From NCBI RefSeq assembly GCF_050717545.1, contig NZ_JBOITN010000033.1, positions 80,641 through 144,640 of the forward strand: a DNA stretch of 64,000 nucleotides, read 5' to 3'. Shown here piece by piece: positions 35,132-44,368 of this stretch. The notes beneath the pieces are model-generated. The model searched no databases. It was not told the DNA's origin and was given only the letters and a program-made list of their open reading frames with translations. This DNA is from Clostridium_AD sp050717545 (lineage in GTDB: Bacteria; Bacillota; Clostridia; Clostridiales; Clostridiaceae). The position numbers and the translations under genes are program-made. Position 1 is the first letter of the stretch. Every line of letters starts with the position of its first letter.

Positions 35132-36457
35132 ATGAGAATGTATGATTTAATAATGAAAAAAAGAGATGCTGGTGAACTTACTACAGAAGAGATTAATTTC
35201 TTTGTACATGGATATACAATGGGAACTATCCCAGATTATCAGGTTTCAGCATTGCTTATGGCTATATATTTTCAAAAGATGAATGAGCGGGAAACAACAA
35301 ATTTAACAATGGCAATGGTTAATAGTGGAGAAACTATTAATTTGTCTAAAATTAAAGGTATAAAGGTTGACAAGCATAGTACTGGTGGAGTTGGTGACAC
35401 AACAACTTTAATACTTGGACCTATTGTTGCCGCTGCAGGAGTTCCAGTTGCTAAAATGTCAGGAAGAGGCCTTGGTCATACTGGAGGAACCATAGATAAA
35501 CTAGAGTCTTTTGAAGGTTTTTCAACTTCCATGTCAATTGAAAAATTTATGAAAAATGTTAACGAAGTTAAGATTGCAATAGGTGGTCAAACTACTGATT
35601 TAGCGCCAGCAGATAAAATGTTATATTCACTTCGTGATGTTACTGCAACTGTTGATAATATATCGCTAATAGCATCAAGTATAATGAGTAAAAAAATAGC
35701 CTCTGGTGCAGATGCTATAGTTCTCGACATAAAAACAGGTAGTGGAGCATTTATGAAAAATGAGGATGATGCATTTGAACTGGCAAGAGAAATGGTTGAG
35801 ATAGGAACTAATGTAGGGAGAAATACTATTGGTGTAATAACTGATATGGACCAACCATTAGGTTATGCAGTTGGGAACTCCTTAGAAGTTAAAGAAGCTA
35901 TAAGTACATTAAAAGGGGAAGGGCCCGAGGATCTCACAGAACTTTGCCTAACTCTTGGCTCACATATGCTTGTTCTTGGAGAAAAAGCAAAAAATGTAGA
36001 AGAGGCAAGGGAAATACTTAAGGATATTATAAAATCAGGTAAGGGTATCCAAAAGCTAAAAGACCTAGTAATAGCGCAAGGTGGAGATCCAGCATATGTA
36101 GATGACCAATCTATGTTCCCAGTGCCAGCTATGGTAGAGCCAGTTATATCAATGTGCACTGGTTATGTAAAGGCAATAAAAGCTGATGATATAGGGATGG
36201 CAGCTTTAAATTTAGGAGCTGGGCGTGAAACTAAAGAAAGTATAATAGATCTATCTGTAGGTATTGTTCTTCACAAGAAAATTGGAGATTTTGTAAAGAT
36301 GGGAGAGGCTATTGCAACTATTTATGCAAGTGATGTCTCTAAACAAAAATCATCAGAAAAAATGGTATTAGAAGCATACGAAATAGTAGAAGAAAAAACT
36401 GTAGCTAATCCATTAATTAAAGGAATTGTTACGAGGCGAGGCATTACTAAATTTTAA
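35132..36457 (+). CDS. pdp: Pyrimidine-nucleoside phosphorylase
   Basis: Splits uridine, thymidine or deoxyuridine with phosphate into base and (deoxy)ribose-1-phosphate, feeding deoC after a mutase step. The 441 residues have all family blocks: KHSTGGVGDTTTL (phosphate site, about 81-93), MSGRGLGHTGGTIDKLES, QTTDLAPADKMLYSLRDVTATV and the C-terminal barrel-sandwich domain GDFVKMGEAIATIY. The start at 35132 (MRMYDLI) matches known relatives and has GGGGG eight bases upstream; a TTG at 35117 overlaps that site and is unlikely. No deoB phosphopentomutase is nearby. Confidence 0.95.
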   Translation: MRMYDLIMKKRDAGELTTEEINFFVHGYTMGTIPDYQVSALLMAIYFQKMNERETTNLTMAMVNSGETINLSKIKGIKVDKHSTGGVGDTTTLILGPIVAAAGVPVAKMSGRGLGHTGGTIDKLESFEGFSTSMSIEKFMKNVNEVKIAIGGQTTDLAPADKMLYSLRDVTATVDNISLIASSIMSKKIASGADAIVLDIKTGSGAFMKNEDDAFELAREMVEIGTNVGRNTIGVITDMDQPLGYAVGNSLEVKEAISTLKGEGPEDLTELCLTLGSHMLVLGEKAKNVEEAREILKDIIKSGKGIQKLKDLVIAQGGDPAYVDDQSMFPVPAMVEPVISMCTGYVKAIKADDIGMAALNLGAGRETKESIIDLSVGIVLHKKIGDFVKMGEAIATIYASDVSKQKSSEKMVLEAYEIVEEKTVANPLIKGIVTRRGITKF

Positions 36458-36482
36458 AAAATTTAAATATTTTTATTAGCAA

Positions 36483-36549
36483 AAAAAAAGTATATATTAC
36501 GTATAATGCATTGAAGTGGCTGCATTAATAGTAATATATACTTTTTTTT
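36483..36549. terminator. Nested-hairpin terminator, family copy B
   Basis: The outer arms, about 18 bp with the core AAGTATATATTAC / GTAATATATACTT, enclose an inner stem TAATGCA / TGCATTA, with three-base joints GTA and ATA. It ends the deo operon. Almost the same element is at 41.2 kb, but with a different inner loop. Confidence 0.9.
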
Positions 36550-36711
36550 ATTTTTATGCTGATATATGTACGTTTCATGCATTTAATATTGTTTTAATTT
36601 GAAAAACAATATAATATAAGTTAGAGTACATTTAATATTTGTTTATTTATTTTAAAATCTATAAAAGAAATATATTTTTATAATGTAAAATTTTAAGGGA
36701 GGTTTTTAGTA

Positions 36712-37503
36712 ATGATAGGTATTTTAGAGTATGAAATTAAAACGAGTTATGCTAGAAATATTGGAGCATATTTGATTTATACGTTTATTGCTTGTATTTT
36801 AATGGTATTTTTTAGTGATTACGAAATTATCAATAAGTCTGCATTTATTTTTGGGATTCTAGCTGTAAGTATAATAACATTTTTGCGTATATTTAAGCAG
36901 TTTAACAAAAACATTTATGGTAGTCGTGGATATCTTATTTTTACACCTAATAATGAAGGCTCCATTAAGAGTGGAGGTTCCACTAATAGTGGAGGGGGAA
37001 AAAGTCTTTTGCTTTCAAAACTTATTCCTGATCTTATATGGATGTTCACATTGGCATTAATTATGGCTTCGATAGTTATAGTACTTATTTTTAGTTACAG
37101 TGATGTAAGTTATATGGAAGATGTCAGAAATTTTTATAGAACAAATAAGGTATATACAATAATGTATCTTATGGAGTATTTATTAAATATGTTTCGCTCT
37201 GTGTTTGTAATGTATTTTTCAATTTGCATCTCAAAATTGCCTATTTGGGGAAAAAATGGCGTGATTGAGGGGTTTGGAACATATATTATTATAGAGATTT
37301 TTAACTTAATACCTTTGTTATTCTTAAAAGACGTAGCTGAATATGTTAAGACTACAGGAGGGTTTTATGTGTTAGTAAGGGAGTATTCGATAAATAATTT
37401 ACTTATTTGGTATGTTATGGATTTAATTGTATTTGGGTTAGTGCTCTACATAACATCACGATTGCTCTATAATAAGAAGACTTTAAAAAATGTCATTAAT
37501 TAA
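36712..37503 (+). CDS. Membrane protein of unknown function
   Basis: I do not recognise the family; general layout resembles a stand-alone ABC-2 permease. The 263 residues contain about six hydrophobic segments (near 18-35, 42-62, 105-128, 148-172, 190-210 and 232-255). Between the second and third is a Gly/Ser-rich loop, GSIKSGGSTNSGGGKS, of low complexity. GGGAGG precedes the ATG. A response regulator and kinase follow after 79 bases. There is no ATPase gene next to it, so it may borrow one or be part of the signalling system. Confidence 0.6.
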   Translation: MIGILEYEIKTSYARNIGAYLIYTFIACILMVFFSDYEIINKSAFIFGILAVSIITFLRIFKQFNKNIYGSRGYLIFTPNNEGSIKSGGSTNSGGGKSLLLSKLIPDLIWMFTLALIMASIVIVLIFSYSDVSYMEDVRNFYRTNKVYTIMYLMEYLLNMFRSVFVMYFSICISKLPIWGKNGVIEGFGTYIIIEIFNLIPLLFLKDVAEYVKTTGGFYVLVREYSINNLLIWYVMDLIVFGLVLYITSRLLYNKKTLKNVIN

Positions 37504-37582
37504 TTAGTAATATAATTGTCTTATTAATTTGAGATAAAGTGTAATTATAGGTTACAATTAATAAAGATGGGAGGCATGCTTT

Positions 37583-38272
37583 ATGAATATTCTAATTGTA
37601 GAGGATGAACAGGATATAAGAGAACTTTTAGAAATCCATTTATCAAAGGAAGGATATACGATTTTCACGGCAGAGGATGGCCTTCAGGCTCTTAATATAT
37701 TTGAAAATAAAGATATAGACATTGCTTTGCTTGATGTTATGATTCCTAAAATTGATGGATTTAAGGTACTTAAAAAGATTAGAGAAACTAGTGAAATACC
37801 TGTAATTTTTATAACTGCCAGGGCGGAGGAGTCAGATAAAATTCTGGGGCTTGGACTTGGTGCAGATGATTATGTAATAAAACCGTTTAGTCCCATTGAA
37901 ATTATTGCACGAGTTAAAGCGCAGTTAAGACGGTATTATAAATACTCTAATAAAACTCATAAAACTGCAATAACGGTTGGGGAGTTAATGCTTGATAAGG
38001 AAAGCTGCTGTGTTTATAAAAACAACGTTGAGATTGCTTTAAACCCAAAGGAATATAGACTACTTGAGTTTATTTTAGAGAATCCGGGGAAGGTGTACAC
38101 TAAAAAGCAACTATACGAAATAGTTTGGCAGAATCCTTATTACGGAGATTCTAATACTATTATGGTACATATAAGTCATATTAGAGAAAAAATTGAAATC
38201 GATCCTAAAAATCCTGAGTATTTGAAGACAATAAGAGGGATAGGATACAAAATGGAGAGAAATCATGATTAG
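37583..38272 (+). CDS. OmpR/PhoB-family response regulator
   Basis: A 229-residue two-component regulator: acidic residues ED at 7-8, phospho-acceptor Asp51 in ALLDVMIPKIDG, conserved Lys in the IKPF motif, and a winged-helix DNA-binding domain ending KTIRGIGYKME. GGGAGG precedes the ATG. The kinase gene overlaps its end by 8 bases, so the pair is cotranslated. Just upstream (about 37540-37555) the sequence TGTAA-N7-TTACA is a possible binding dyad. Confidence 0.95.
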   Translation: MNILIVEDEQDIRELLEIHLSKEGYTIFTAEDGLQALNIFENKDIDIALLDVMIPKIDGFKVLKKIRETSEIPVIFITARAEESDKILGLGLGADDYVIKPFSPIEIIARVKAQLRRYYKYSNKTHKTAITVGELMLDKESCCVYKNNVEIALNPKEYRLLEFILENPGKVYTKKQLYEIVWQNPYYGDSNTIMVHISHIREKIEIDPKNPEYLKTIRGIGYKMERNHD

Positions 38273-39716
38273 CAGAATTAAATTAAAGCGAATTGGATCT
38301 TACTTTAAAAGTAAAAAAATGGCAACTCAATTATTTAAAAATTATATTTTGTTTTTAATTATTTTAGTTGGAATATTTTTACTAGCAATGGTTGCACTCG
38401 TAACGTATTCATCTATTAATTATCTAGATTCATCAACGCAAAATGCAACAGCACAGTATATTATTAAACAAAGTTATAAAGATATTGATGCAACAAATTT
38501 TATAAAACATAAAGGATATGTGGAAGTGCTTGATAAAGATCTGGTTATTGTTATGCAAAATGGGAGTAAACATGAAGTGGGTTTTAAATATACGCAAAAA
38601 TATTATAAGGATATGATTACTAATAATTTAAATGATGGTTATTTTTATTCTAGTAAAGATGAGGATGAAAGAGATTTTATTTTGATTACGGCGATGCCTA
38701 ATAGCATTTTTGATGCCTACACGTGGGGTATTGAACATAAGGAGCAATTAGAAGGAACGGATAATCCTGAAAAGACAAGATTAACTTTTTTAAAAATATT
38801 TCCATTTATAATATTAATATTTTTGATTTCTACAATGGTGCTTTATTCTAAACTTACATCTATGATGTTTGTTAATCCATTAAAGAAACTTTTAAAAGGT
38901 GTTAATACTATAAAAAATGGTGAATATTCAGCGCGCGTTGAAATTAACTCTTTAAATGAAATAGGGCAATTAAAGGATGCTTTTAATTTAATGGCAGAAA
39001 AAATACAGCAGGAAAAATTGTTGAAAGAAAAAGCTGAAAATAATAGAAAAAGAATGATTCTTGATATTTCTCATGATTTAAAAAACCCATTAACAAGTAT
39101 ACTTGGTTATTCAGAATTCCTATTAGAAAATGAAGAGATTACAATAGGAGAAAAAAACAAGTTATTAAAAGTTATTAATAATAACAGTAGGAGAGCAAAT
39201 GATTTAATTCAAGATCTTTTTGAATTCTCCCGTGTTGAAAGCACGGAATATAAATTAGATATATGTAACAACGATATAGGTGAGTTTTTAAGAGAACTTA
39301 TCGCAGGTTATGTTCCCATTATGGAGCAAAAAGGCGATCAATATGAATTTGATGTTACAGAAGATGAAGTGGAGATTTTATTTGATAGAAAAAATTTGGA
39401 TAGAGCAATAAGTAACATTATATTAAATAGTATTAAGTATAATAGTCCCGGTATTACTATTAGTATTAAGCTTTTAGTGGAGAATAATGAAGTTGTAATT
39501 ATTATTGAAGACAATGGAGTAGGAATACCTAAGGAATTTGAGGGGAATATTTTTGAACCTTTTGTACGCGTAGACACTACAAGAAACTCAAAGAATGGTG
39601 GTACAGGGCTTGGGCTTGCAATATCAAAGTCAATAATTGAAAAACATGGCGGGAATATTACTCTAGTGCAGGATATAAATAGAGGATGCAAATTTATAAT
39701 AAAATTAAAAAAATAG
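38265..39716 (+). CDS. Sensor histidine kinase
   Basis: A 483-residue membrane kinase, partner of the regulator whose gene it overlaps. Membrane segments lie near 28-52 and 180-200, with about 130 extracytoplasmic residues between them. A HAMP domain (NPLKKLLKGVNTIKNGEYSARVE) leads to HisKA with phospho-acceptor His270 in DISHDLKNPLTSI, then HATPase with NIILNSIKYN, EDNGVGIP and GGTGLGLAIS. Overall arrangement is like PhoR/ResE kinases; the signal is unknown. Confidence 0.95.
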   Translation: MISRIKLKRIGSYFKSKKMATQLFKNYILFLIILVGIFLLAMVALVTYSSINYLDSSTQNATAQYIIKQSYKDIDATNFIKHKGYVEVLDKDLVIVMQNGSKHEVGFKYTQKYYKDMITNNLNDGYFYSSKDEDERDFILITAMPNSIFDAYTWGIEHKEQLEGTDNPEKTRLTFLKIFPFIILIFLISTMVLYSKLTSMMFVNPLKKLLKGVNTIKNGEYSARVEINSLNEIGQLKDAFNLMAEKIQQEKLLKEKAENNRKRMILDISHDLKNPLTSILGYSEFLLENEEITIGEKNKLLKVINNNSRRANDLIQDLFEFSRVESTEYKLDICNNDIGEFLRELIAGYVPIMEQKGDQYEFDVTEDEVEILFDRKNLDRAISNIILNSIKYNSPGITISIKLLVENNEVVIIIEDNGVGIPKEFEGNIFEPFVRVDTTRNSKNGGTGLGLAISKSIIEKHGGNITLVQDINRGCKFIIKLKK

Positions 39717-39830
39717 CAAATAGTACATAAAGGTAATATAATAATAGATATGTATAATAAAACTCTGTATTTTTGTAAGGTTTTTTAGGTTTATATGTAG
39801 AAATTTTATATAGAAAGAGGGAGAGAGTAT

Positions 39831-41204
39831 TTGGACAGTTCAAAACAATTAGGGGAAGAAAACATAGGTAAGCTACTTATAAAGTTCTCTGTTCCAGCGA
39901 TTATAGGAATGCTTGTTAACGGGCTATATAATGTTGTTGATAGAGTATTTTTAGGACATATAGAAGGTGTAGGGAACCTTGCATTAGCGGGGGTTACAGT
40001 TACATTCCCTATTGCGATTATGATTATGGCTTTTGCAATGCTTGTGGGAATTGGAAGCGCAGCACTTATATCTATAAGACTTGGGCAACAAAAAAAGGCA
40101 GAGGCAGAACACATCTTAGCGAATGCATTTACGCTACTTATTGTAATTTCAATTTTAGTAACTATTTTAGGACTTATATTTTTAGAACCTATTTTATTAA
40201 AAATTGGAGCCAGTAAAGATATTATGCCATTTGCTAAAGAGTACATAACAATAATACTTTTAGGCGCTATATTCCAAAGTGTGGGATTTGGTCTCAATAA
40301 CTCAATACGATCTGAGGGTAACCCCAAGGCAGCTATGTTCACAATGTTAATAGGCGGAATTTTAAATACAATTTTAGATCCGATTTTTATTTTTGTTTTT
40401 GATATGGGAACTAGAGGGGCTGCTACTGCAACTATTCTTTCTCAGGCTATAAGTATGACATGGGTATTATATTATTTTTTTGGTGGTAAAAGTTTACTAA
40501 AAATACGCTATAAAAATCTAAAGTTAGATGCTAAAGTTATGAAAGGCATTTTTGCTATAGGCATGTCACCATTTTCAATGCAACTTGCGGCGAGCATAGT
40601 GTCTATTATTTCTAATAGAAGTTTAGTTAAGTATGGTGGTGATATAGCCCTTGGGGCCATGGGAGTTATTATGAGCGTGGTAATGATGGTATTAATGCCA
40701 ACATTTGGAATTAACCAAGGTTGCCAACCAATCATCGGATATAATTATGGAGCGAAAAATTATCACCGCGTAAAACATGCATTATTTATAGCAATAATAG
40801 CAGCTACATGTATTACTGTAACTGGATTTATAATTATAGAGTTATTTCCTAGGCAAATTATTGGTTTGTTTAATAAGGATCCACAGTTACTAGCGGTAGG
40901 TAGTCACGGAATTAGAATATATCTTATGATGCTCCCTATAATAGGTTTCCAAATAGTTAGTTCTAACTATTTTCAAGCTATAGGTAAAGCTGGCATATCT
41001 ATATTTTTAGGATTAAGCAGACAGGTAATACTTCTTATACCATTACTATTTATTTTGCCAAGGTTCTTTGGATTAACTGGAGTGTGGATGTCAGGTCCTA
41101 GCTCAGATGCAATAGCTTCAATAATAACTGCGGTGTTTATATTTATAGAAATAAAACATCTAAATAAATTACAAAGTGAAACCGAATCTATAACGGTAGA
41201 ATAG
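39831..41204 (+). CDS. MATE family efflux transporter
   Basis: A 457-residue multidrug and toxin extrusion transporter that exports compounds in exchange for Na+ or H+. Twelve hydrophobic segments are expected from the length and pattern. Family blocks are visible: LLIKFSVPAIIGMLVNGLYNVVDRVFLGH near the N-terminus and the related block of the second half (MKGIFAIGMSPFSMQLAASIV, GINQGCQPIIGYNYGA). The start is a TTG, with AAAGAGGGAG about eight bases upstream and no suitable ATG. It is 114 bases after the kinase gene, so it may or may not belong to that operon. Confidence 0.93.
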   Translation: MDSSKQLGEENIGKLLIKFSVPAIIGMLVNGLYNVVDRVFLGHIEGVGNLALAGVTVTFPIAIMIMAFAMLVGIGSAALISIRLGQQKKAEAEHILANAFTLLIVISILVTILGLIFLEPILLKIGASKDIMPFAKEYITIILLGAIFQSVGFGLNNSIRSEGNPKAAMFTMLIGGILNTILDPIFIFVFDMGTRGAATATILSQAISMTWVLYYFFGGKSLLKIRYKNLKLDAKVMKGIFAIGMSPFSMQLAASIVSIISNRSLVKYGGDIALGAMGVIMSVVMMVLMPTFGINQGCQPIIGYNYGAKNYHRVKHALFIAIIAATCITVTGFIIIELFPRQIIGLFNKDPQLLAVGSHGIRIYLMMLPIIGFQIVSSNYFQAIGKAGISIFLGLSRQVILLIPLLFILPRFFGLTGVWMSGPSSDAIASIITAVFIFIEIKHLNKLQSETESITVE

Positions 41205-41214
41205 CATAAACCGC

Positions 41215-41272
41215 AAAAAAGTATATATTACGTATAATGCATAAAAGCATTAGCAGTAATATATACTTTTTT
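41215..41272. terminator. Nested-hairpin terminator, family copy C
   Basis: The outer arms AAAAAAGTATATATTAC (41215-41231) and GTAATATATACTTTTTT (41256-41272) enclose TAATGC / GCATTA, with joints GTA and GCA. It lies between the convergent MATE gene and the small minus-strand gene and can serve both. Confidence 0.92.
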
Positions 41273-41273
41273 A

Positions 41274-41567
41274 TTATTTATTATTAATTTTATCAAGTTC
41301 TTTTACAAGATCTTTCATGCGTTTTTCTATTTTGGTTAGAGCGTTACAATAGTCTAATAGAGACTTATCGACTTGATTATTACCTTTATAAATTGTGTAT
41401 AATTCCTTACCTATATCTTTGTAGAGATCTTCCATACTACTTTCTTCAAAATGAATTTTATATTTAAGTTTAGATATTTCAATAAAAGTCTCAGACTTGT
41501 TTGAGAGAGTTTCTAAACCATTACTTATTGAATCCTTAATTTTATTAAAATTAGGTGCTGCTTGCAT
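41274..41567 (-). CDS. Small coiled-coil protein of unknown function
   Basis: A 97-residue charged protein, almost entirely helical, with heptad-like spacing over about 15-95 (LETLSNKSETFIEISKLKYKI; ALTKIEKRMKDLVKEL). No signal peptide, membrane segment or Cys. Similar short proteins occur in clostridia, often with a C-terminal zinc ribbon, which this one lacks. GGAGGG lies seven bases before the ATG. It stands alone between a terminator and the racE promoter region. Confidence 0.7.
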   Translation of the reverse strand: MQAAPNFNKIKDSISNGLETLSNKSETFIEISKLKYKIHFEESSMEDLYKDIGKELYTIYKGNNQVDKSLLDYCNALTKIEKRMKDLVKELDKINNK

Positions 41568-41733
41568 AACAATCCCTCCTTTTATGTTATAATTTAAATT
41601 AAACGGATAGACTTATTAATATATTATTTAATATGATGTATATATGTGACTGCAAAATTTGGCTAACCAATATATAATTTTCTGTTTTTATAAAAATTGA
41701 GTGGAGTGTTAATTTTAATATGGTGGTGATTAT

Positions 41734-42507
41734 ATGAATAACAAAGAAAAATCAATAGGATTTTTTGACTCAGGAGTGGGTGGAATAAGTGTATTAAAGG
41801 AATCCCTAAGTAGGTTACCTAATGAAGATTTTGTATATTTTGGTGATTCAATAAATGCACCCTATGGAACTAAAAATATAAATGAAGTTAAAAAACTAAC
41901 TTTTAATGCAGTGGACTTTCTTTTGGATAAGGGCGTAAAAGTTATAGTAATTGCTTGTAATACCGCAACTAGCGCAGCTATAGATGATCTTAGGCGTGAA
42001 TACGAAGATATACCTATAATAGGAATAGAGCCAGCACTAAAGCCGGCTGTAAAAATTAGTAGAGGTAGAAGTGTAATTATTATGGCTACCCCTATGACTT
42101 TAGCTGAAAATAAGTTTAATGATTTAATGAATCTTTTTAGTAAAGAGGTTAATATAATACCTCTTCCATGTGCGGGACTGGTTGAGCTTATAGAAAATGG
42201 GATCATAGAGGGCGATCAAGTTGAAAAATATCTAAAGGCAAAACTTGCAAAGTTTAAGCAAATAGACGTAGCATCTATAGTCCTTGGATGTACACATTAT
42301 CCATTTATAAAAAATGAATTAGCTAAGATAGTTGGAGAAAAAACTATTATAATTGATGGAAGTATAGGGACAGTAAATCAATTAAAAAGACAGCTAATTC
42401 ATACTAATCTTTTAAATGATAAAAAAACAAAGGGTATTGTGACTATATATAATTCTTCTAAAAGTGATAGCATAATAGATTTAAGTTATAAATTATTAAA
42501 ACTATAG
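41734..42507 (+). CDS. racE: Glutamate racemase
   Basis: Converts L- to D-glutamate for peptidoglycan. The 257 residues show both catalytic Cys: ACNTATSAA (about 72-80) and LGCTHYPF (about 184-191). The N-terminal DSGVGGISVLKE and the FGDSINAPYGTK block are also typical. GGTGGTG precedes the ATG. A short terminator-like hairpin follows near 42527-42557. Also named murI. Confidence 0.96.
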   Translation: MNNKEKSIGFFDSGVGGISVLKESLSRLPNEDFVYFGDSINAPYGTKNINEVKKLTFNAVDFLLDKGVKVIVIACNTATSAAIDDLRREYEDIPIIGIEPALKPAVKISRGRSVIIMATPMTLAENKFNDLMNLFSKEVNIIPLPCAGLVELIENGIIEGDQVEKYLKAKLAKFKQIDVASIVLGCTHYPFIKNELAKIVGEKTIIIDGSIGTVNQLKRQLIHTNLLNDKKTKGIVTIYNSSKSDSIIDLSYKLLKL

Positions 42508-42526
42508 TTGTATAAATAATAATTAG

Positions 42527-42557
42527 CAGCCTAAAAATAATTTTGGACTGTTTTTTT
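42527..42557 (+). terminator. Terminator after racE
   Basis: CAGCCTAAAA and TTTTGGACTG form an imperfect stem followed by seven T. Confidence 0.6.
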
Positions 42558-42689
42558 GTTGCGTAGAAGTTATAATGAATTATGTGAAAAAGAAAAACTA
42601 ATCTAGCTTAATCTAAAGTATTTAGAGCAATAACATCACCAGGAGAATATAATATATTGTACAAAAAACAACAGAAATAAGGTGATGAA

Positions 42690-43130
42690 ATGAAGGTATT
42701 TCAATTTAAAAAAGATAATGAAAACCATGTAGAAAGTGATATATTTAAGCTAAAAATTGAGGGAACAAAAAAGATTAATTCTATAGTTGTAAGCAATCCA
42801 TTGCAAAGTAATTGTTTGTGTGTTATAAATCATCTAGTTTGTACTGGAATAGAAAATAAAAATATAGCACATTTAATTATTGTAAATGATGAGAAACACT
42901 TAAAAGATATAACTACATTTGGTGGCTTAAACATTGGCTATGAATACGGCACGTTAGACACAAATGATAACTTAGAAATAGATATAGTGAATATAGACAA
43001 AAATAAAGAGGTAGATATGCTAGGTGAACATTTTTTAATAATACTACCTGGAGGAAATATCCATATAGAACTTGAGAAACCTGAGGAAGAAATTAGTTTG
43101 CAAATAAGCGTAGATCAGCAAATTATGTAA
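42690..43130 (+). CDS. Hypothetical protein
   Basis: I do not recognise this 146-residue soluble protein. It looks beta-rich (KLKIEGTKKINSIVVSN, AHLIIVNDEKHLKDITT, FLIILPGGNIHIELEKP) and may form a small jelly-roll or cupin-like sheet, but lacks the cupin metal residues. Cys occurs only as NCLC and VCTG. AAGGTGATG lies before the ATG. Its own terminator follows at about 43150, so it is probably a single-gene unit between racE and the cyclophilin gene. Confidence 0.65.
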   Translation: MKVFQFKKDNENHVESDIFKLKIEGTKKINSIVVSNPLQSNCLCVINHLVCTGIENKNIAHLIIVNDEKHLKDITTFGGLNIGYEYGTLDTNDNLEIDIVNIDKNKEVDMLGEHFLIILPGGNIHIELEKPEEEISLQISVDQQIM

Positions 43131-43148
43131 CATTTTATTATCTTAAGC

Positions 43149-43203
43149 ACCTAAAAAGACAACTAGAATGTAAGGACGGATATGTTTTAGTTGCCTTTTT
43201 AGA
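43149..43203 (+). terminator. Terminator after the hypothetical gene
   Basis: CTAAAAAGACAACTA near 43150 pairs with TAGTTGCCTTTTTAG near 43188-43202, with one mismatch, around a loop of about 23 bases. Confidence 0.75.
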
Positions 43204-43297
43204 TTATTAAATATATGGTTTATATTTAATAAATGGTAAATGACATTATGTGTGATATAATTTATAGTAAATACATAACAAAAGGAGAGATAAATAT

Positions 43298-43813
43298 ATG
43301 AATCCAATAGTAACAATTAATATGATGGACGGTAAAGTAATAAAGGCAGAATTATACCCAGAGGTTGCACCTAATACGGTAAATAATTTTATTAGCCTTA
43401 TAAATAAAGGGTTTTATAATGGAATTACTTTTCATAGAGTAATTCCAGGTTTTATGATTCAAGGTGGCTGCCCAGAAGGAACAGGAGTTGGTGGACCAGG
43501 ATATTCAATAAAAGGAGAGTTTACTTCTAATAAGTTTAAAAATGACTTAAAGCATTCAGCAGGTGTTTTATCAATGGCTAGATCTAATGATTCAGATTCA
43601 GCAGGAAGCCAATTTTTTATTATGGTAGCTAATTCTCCTCATTTAGATTCAAGTTATGCTGGTTTTGGTAAAGTTATAGAGGGAATGGAATATGCTCTAG
43701 AAATAGTAAAAGTGGAAAGAGATTTCAGGGATAAGCCAACTAAAGAGCAAAAAATTAAAAGTATGACAGTGGATACTTTAGGAATTGAGTATAATCAACC
43801 AGAAAAAATGTAA
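43298..43813 (+). CDS. ppiB: Cyclophilin-type peptidylprolyl isomerase
   Basis: Catalyses cis-trans isomerisation at proline and helps folding in the cytoplasm (no signal peptide). The 171 residues include the catalytic Arg in FHRVIPGFMIQGG, the SMARSNDSDSAGSQFFI block and LDSSYAGFGKVIEGM. AAAAGGAG precedes the ATG. It is followed after 56 bases by the DUF3783 gene on the same strand. Confidence 0.95.
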   Translation: MNPIVTINMMDGKVIKAELYPEVAPNTVNNFISLINKGFYNGITFHRVIPGFMIQGGCPEGTGVGGPGYSIKGEFTSNKFKNDLKHSAGVLSMARSNDSDSAGSQFFIMVANSPHLDSSYAGFGKVIEGMEYALEIVKVERDFRDKPTKEQKIKSMTVDTLGIEYNQPEKM

Positions 43814-43869
43814 AATTAAATAATTATCTAGTTTAAAGAAATAAAATTATAAATTTGGAGGAATATGGT

Positions 43870-44244
43870 GTGAAGGTTATTAATGAAAAGATTATACTTG
43901 CATATGGACTAACAAGAGTAGAACAAGATAAACTTAATAGTTTATTATCGACTCAAAATATATTACCTTGCAAAGTAATTGAGAAAGATATGGGTAACTT
44001 TACAATTAAAGAAATGCTACAAAACATAGAAAGTAGTAAAGACAAAATTGAATTACCAGATGAGAAATTACTCTTATTTAGTAGTTACGAAGATAAAGAG
44101 CTCTATGCTTTAATTGATAGTATAAGGTCAATTAAAAGCAGCGAGACAATCCTTGCAGCAGTAACACCAACATCTGTAAATTGGACGGTTAGTTATCTTT
44201 TTGAGCATTTAATTGAAGAAAGAGAAGCTTATAGAAAGAAATAA
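43870..44244 (+). CDS. DUF3783 domain protein
   Basis: A 124-residue small protein of the clostridial DUF3783 family, function unknown. The typical order is seen: ILAYGLTRVEQDKLN at the start, then KVIEKDMGNFTIKEML, LLLFSSYEDKELYALIDSIR and the end LAAVTPTSVNWTVSYLFEHLIEER. I set the start at the GTG at 43870, because the TTG at 43855 overlaps the GGAGG that serves as ribosome site. It may be cotranscribed with ppiB. Confidence 0.83.
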   Translation: MKVINEKIILAYGLTRVEQDKLNSLLSTQNILPCKVIEKDMGNFTIKEMLQNIESSKDKIELPDEKLLLFSSYEDKELYALIDSIRSIKSSETILAAVTPTSVNWTVSYLFEHLIEEREAYRKK

Positions 44245-44287
44245 TATTTATTAAAATAATAGTTGTTTCTAGAGCAGATTATAAAAT

Positions 44288-44326
44288 ATAAATCTTCTGC
44301 AGGTGGCTCAGGAGATTTATATTTAT
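44288..44326 (+). other. Hairpin in the leader of the XRE regulator gene
   Basis: ATAAATCTTCT and AGGAGATTTAT pair through 11 positions, one of them G-U, around an 11-base loop. It lies 40-80 bases before the likely ATG and has no T run, so it may affect translation or mRNA stability rather than end transcription. Confidence 0.45.
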
Positions 44327-44368
44327 CTTAAAGATATTATGAAAACTAAACCTGAAAGGCGGAGAGCT

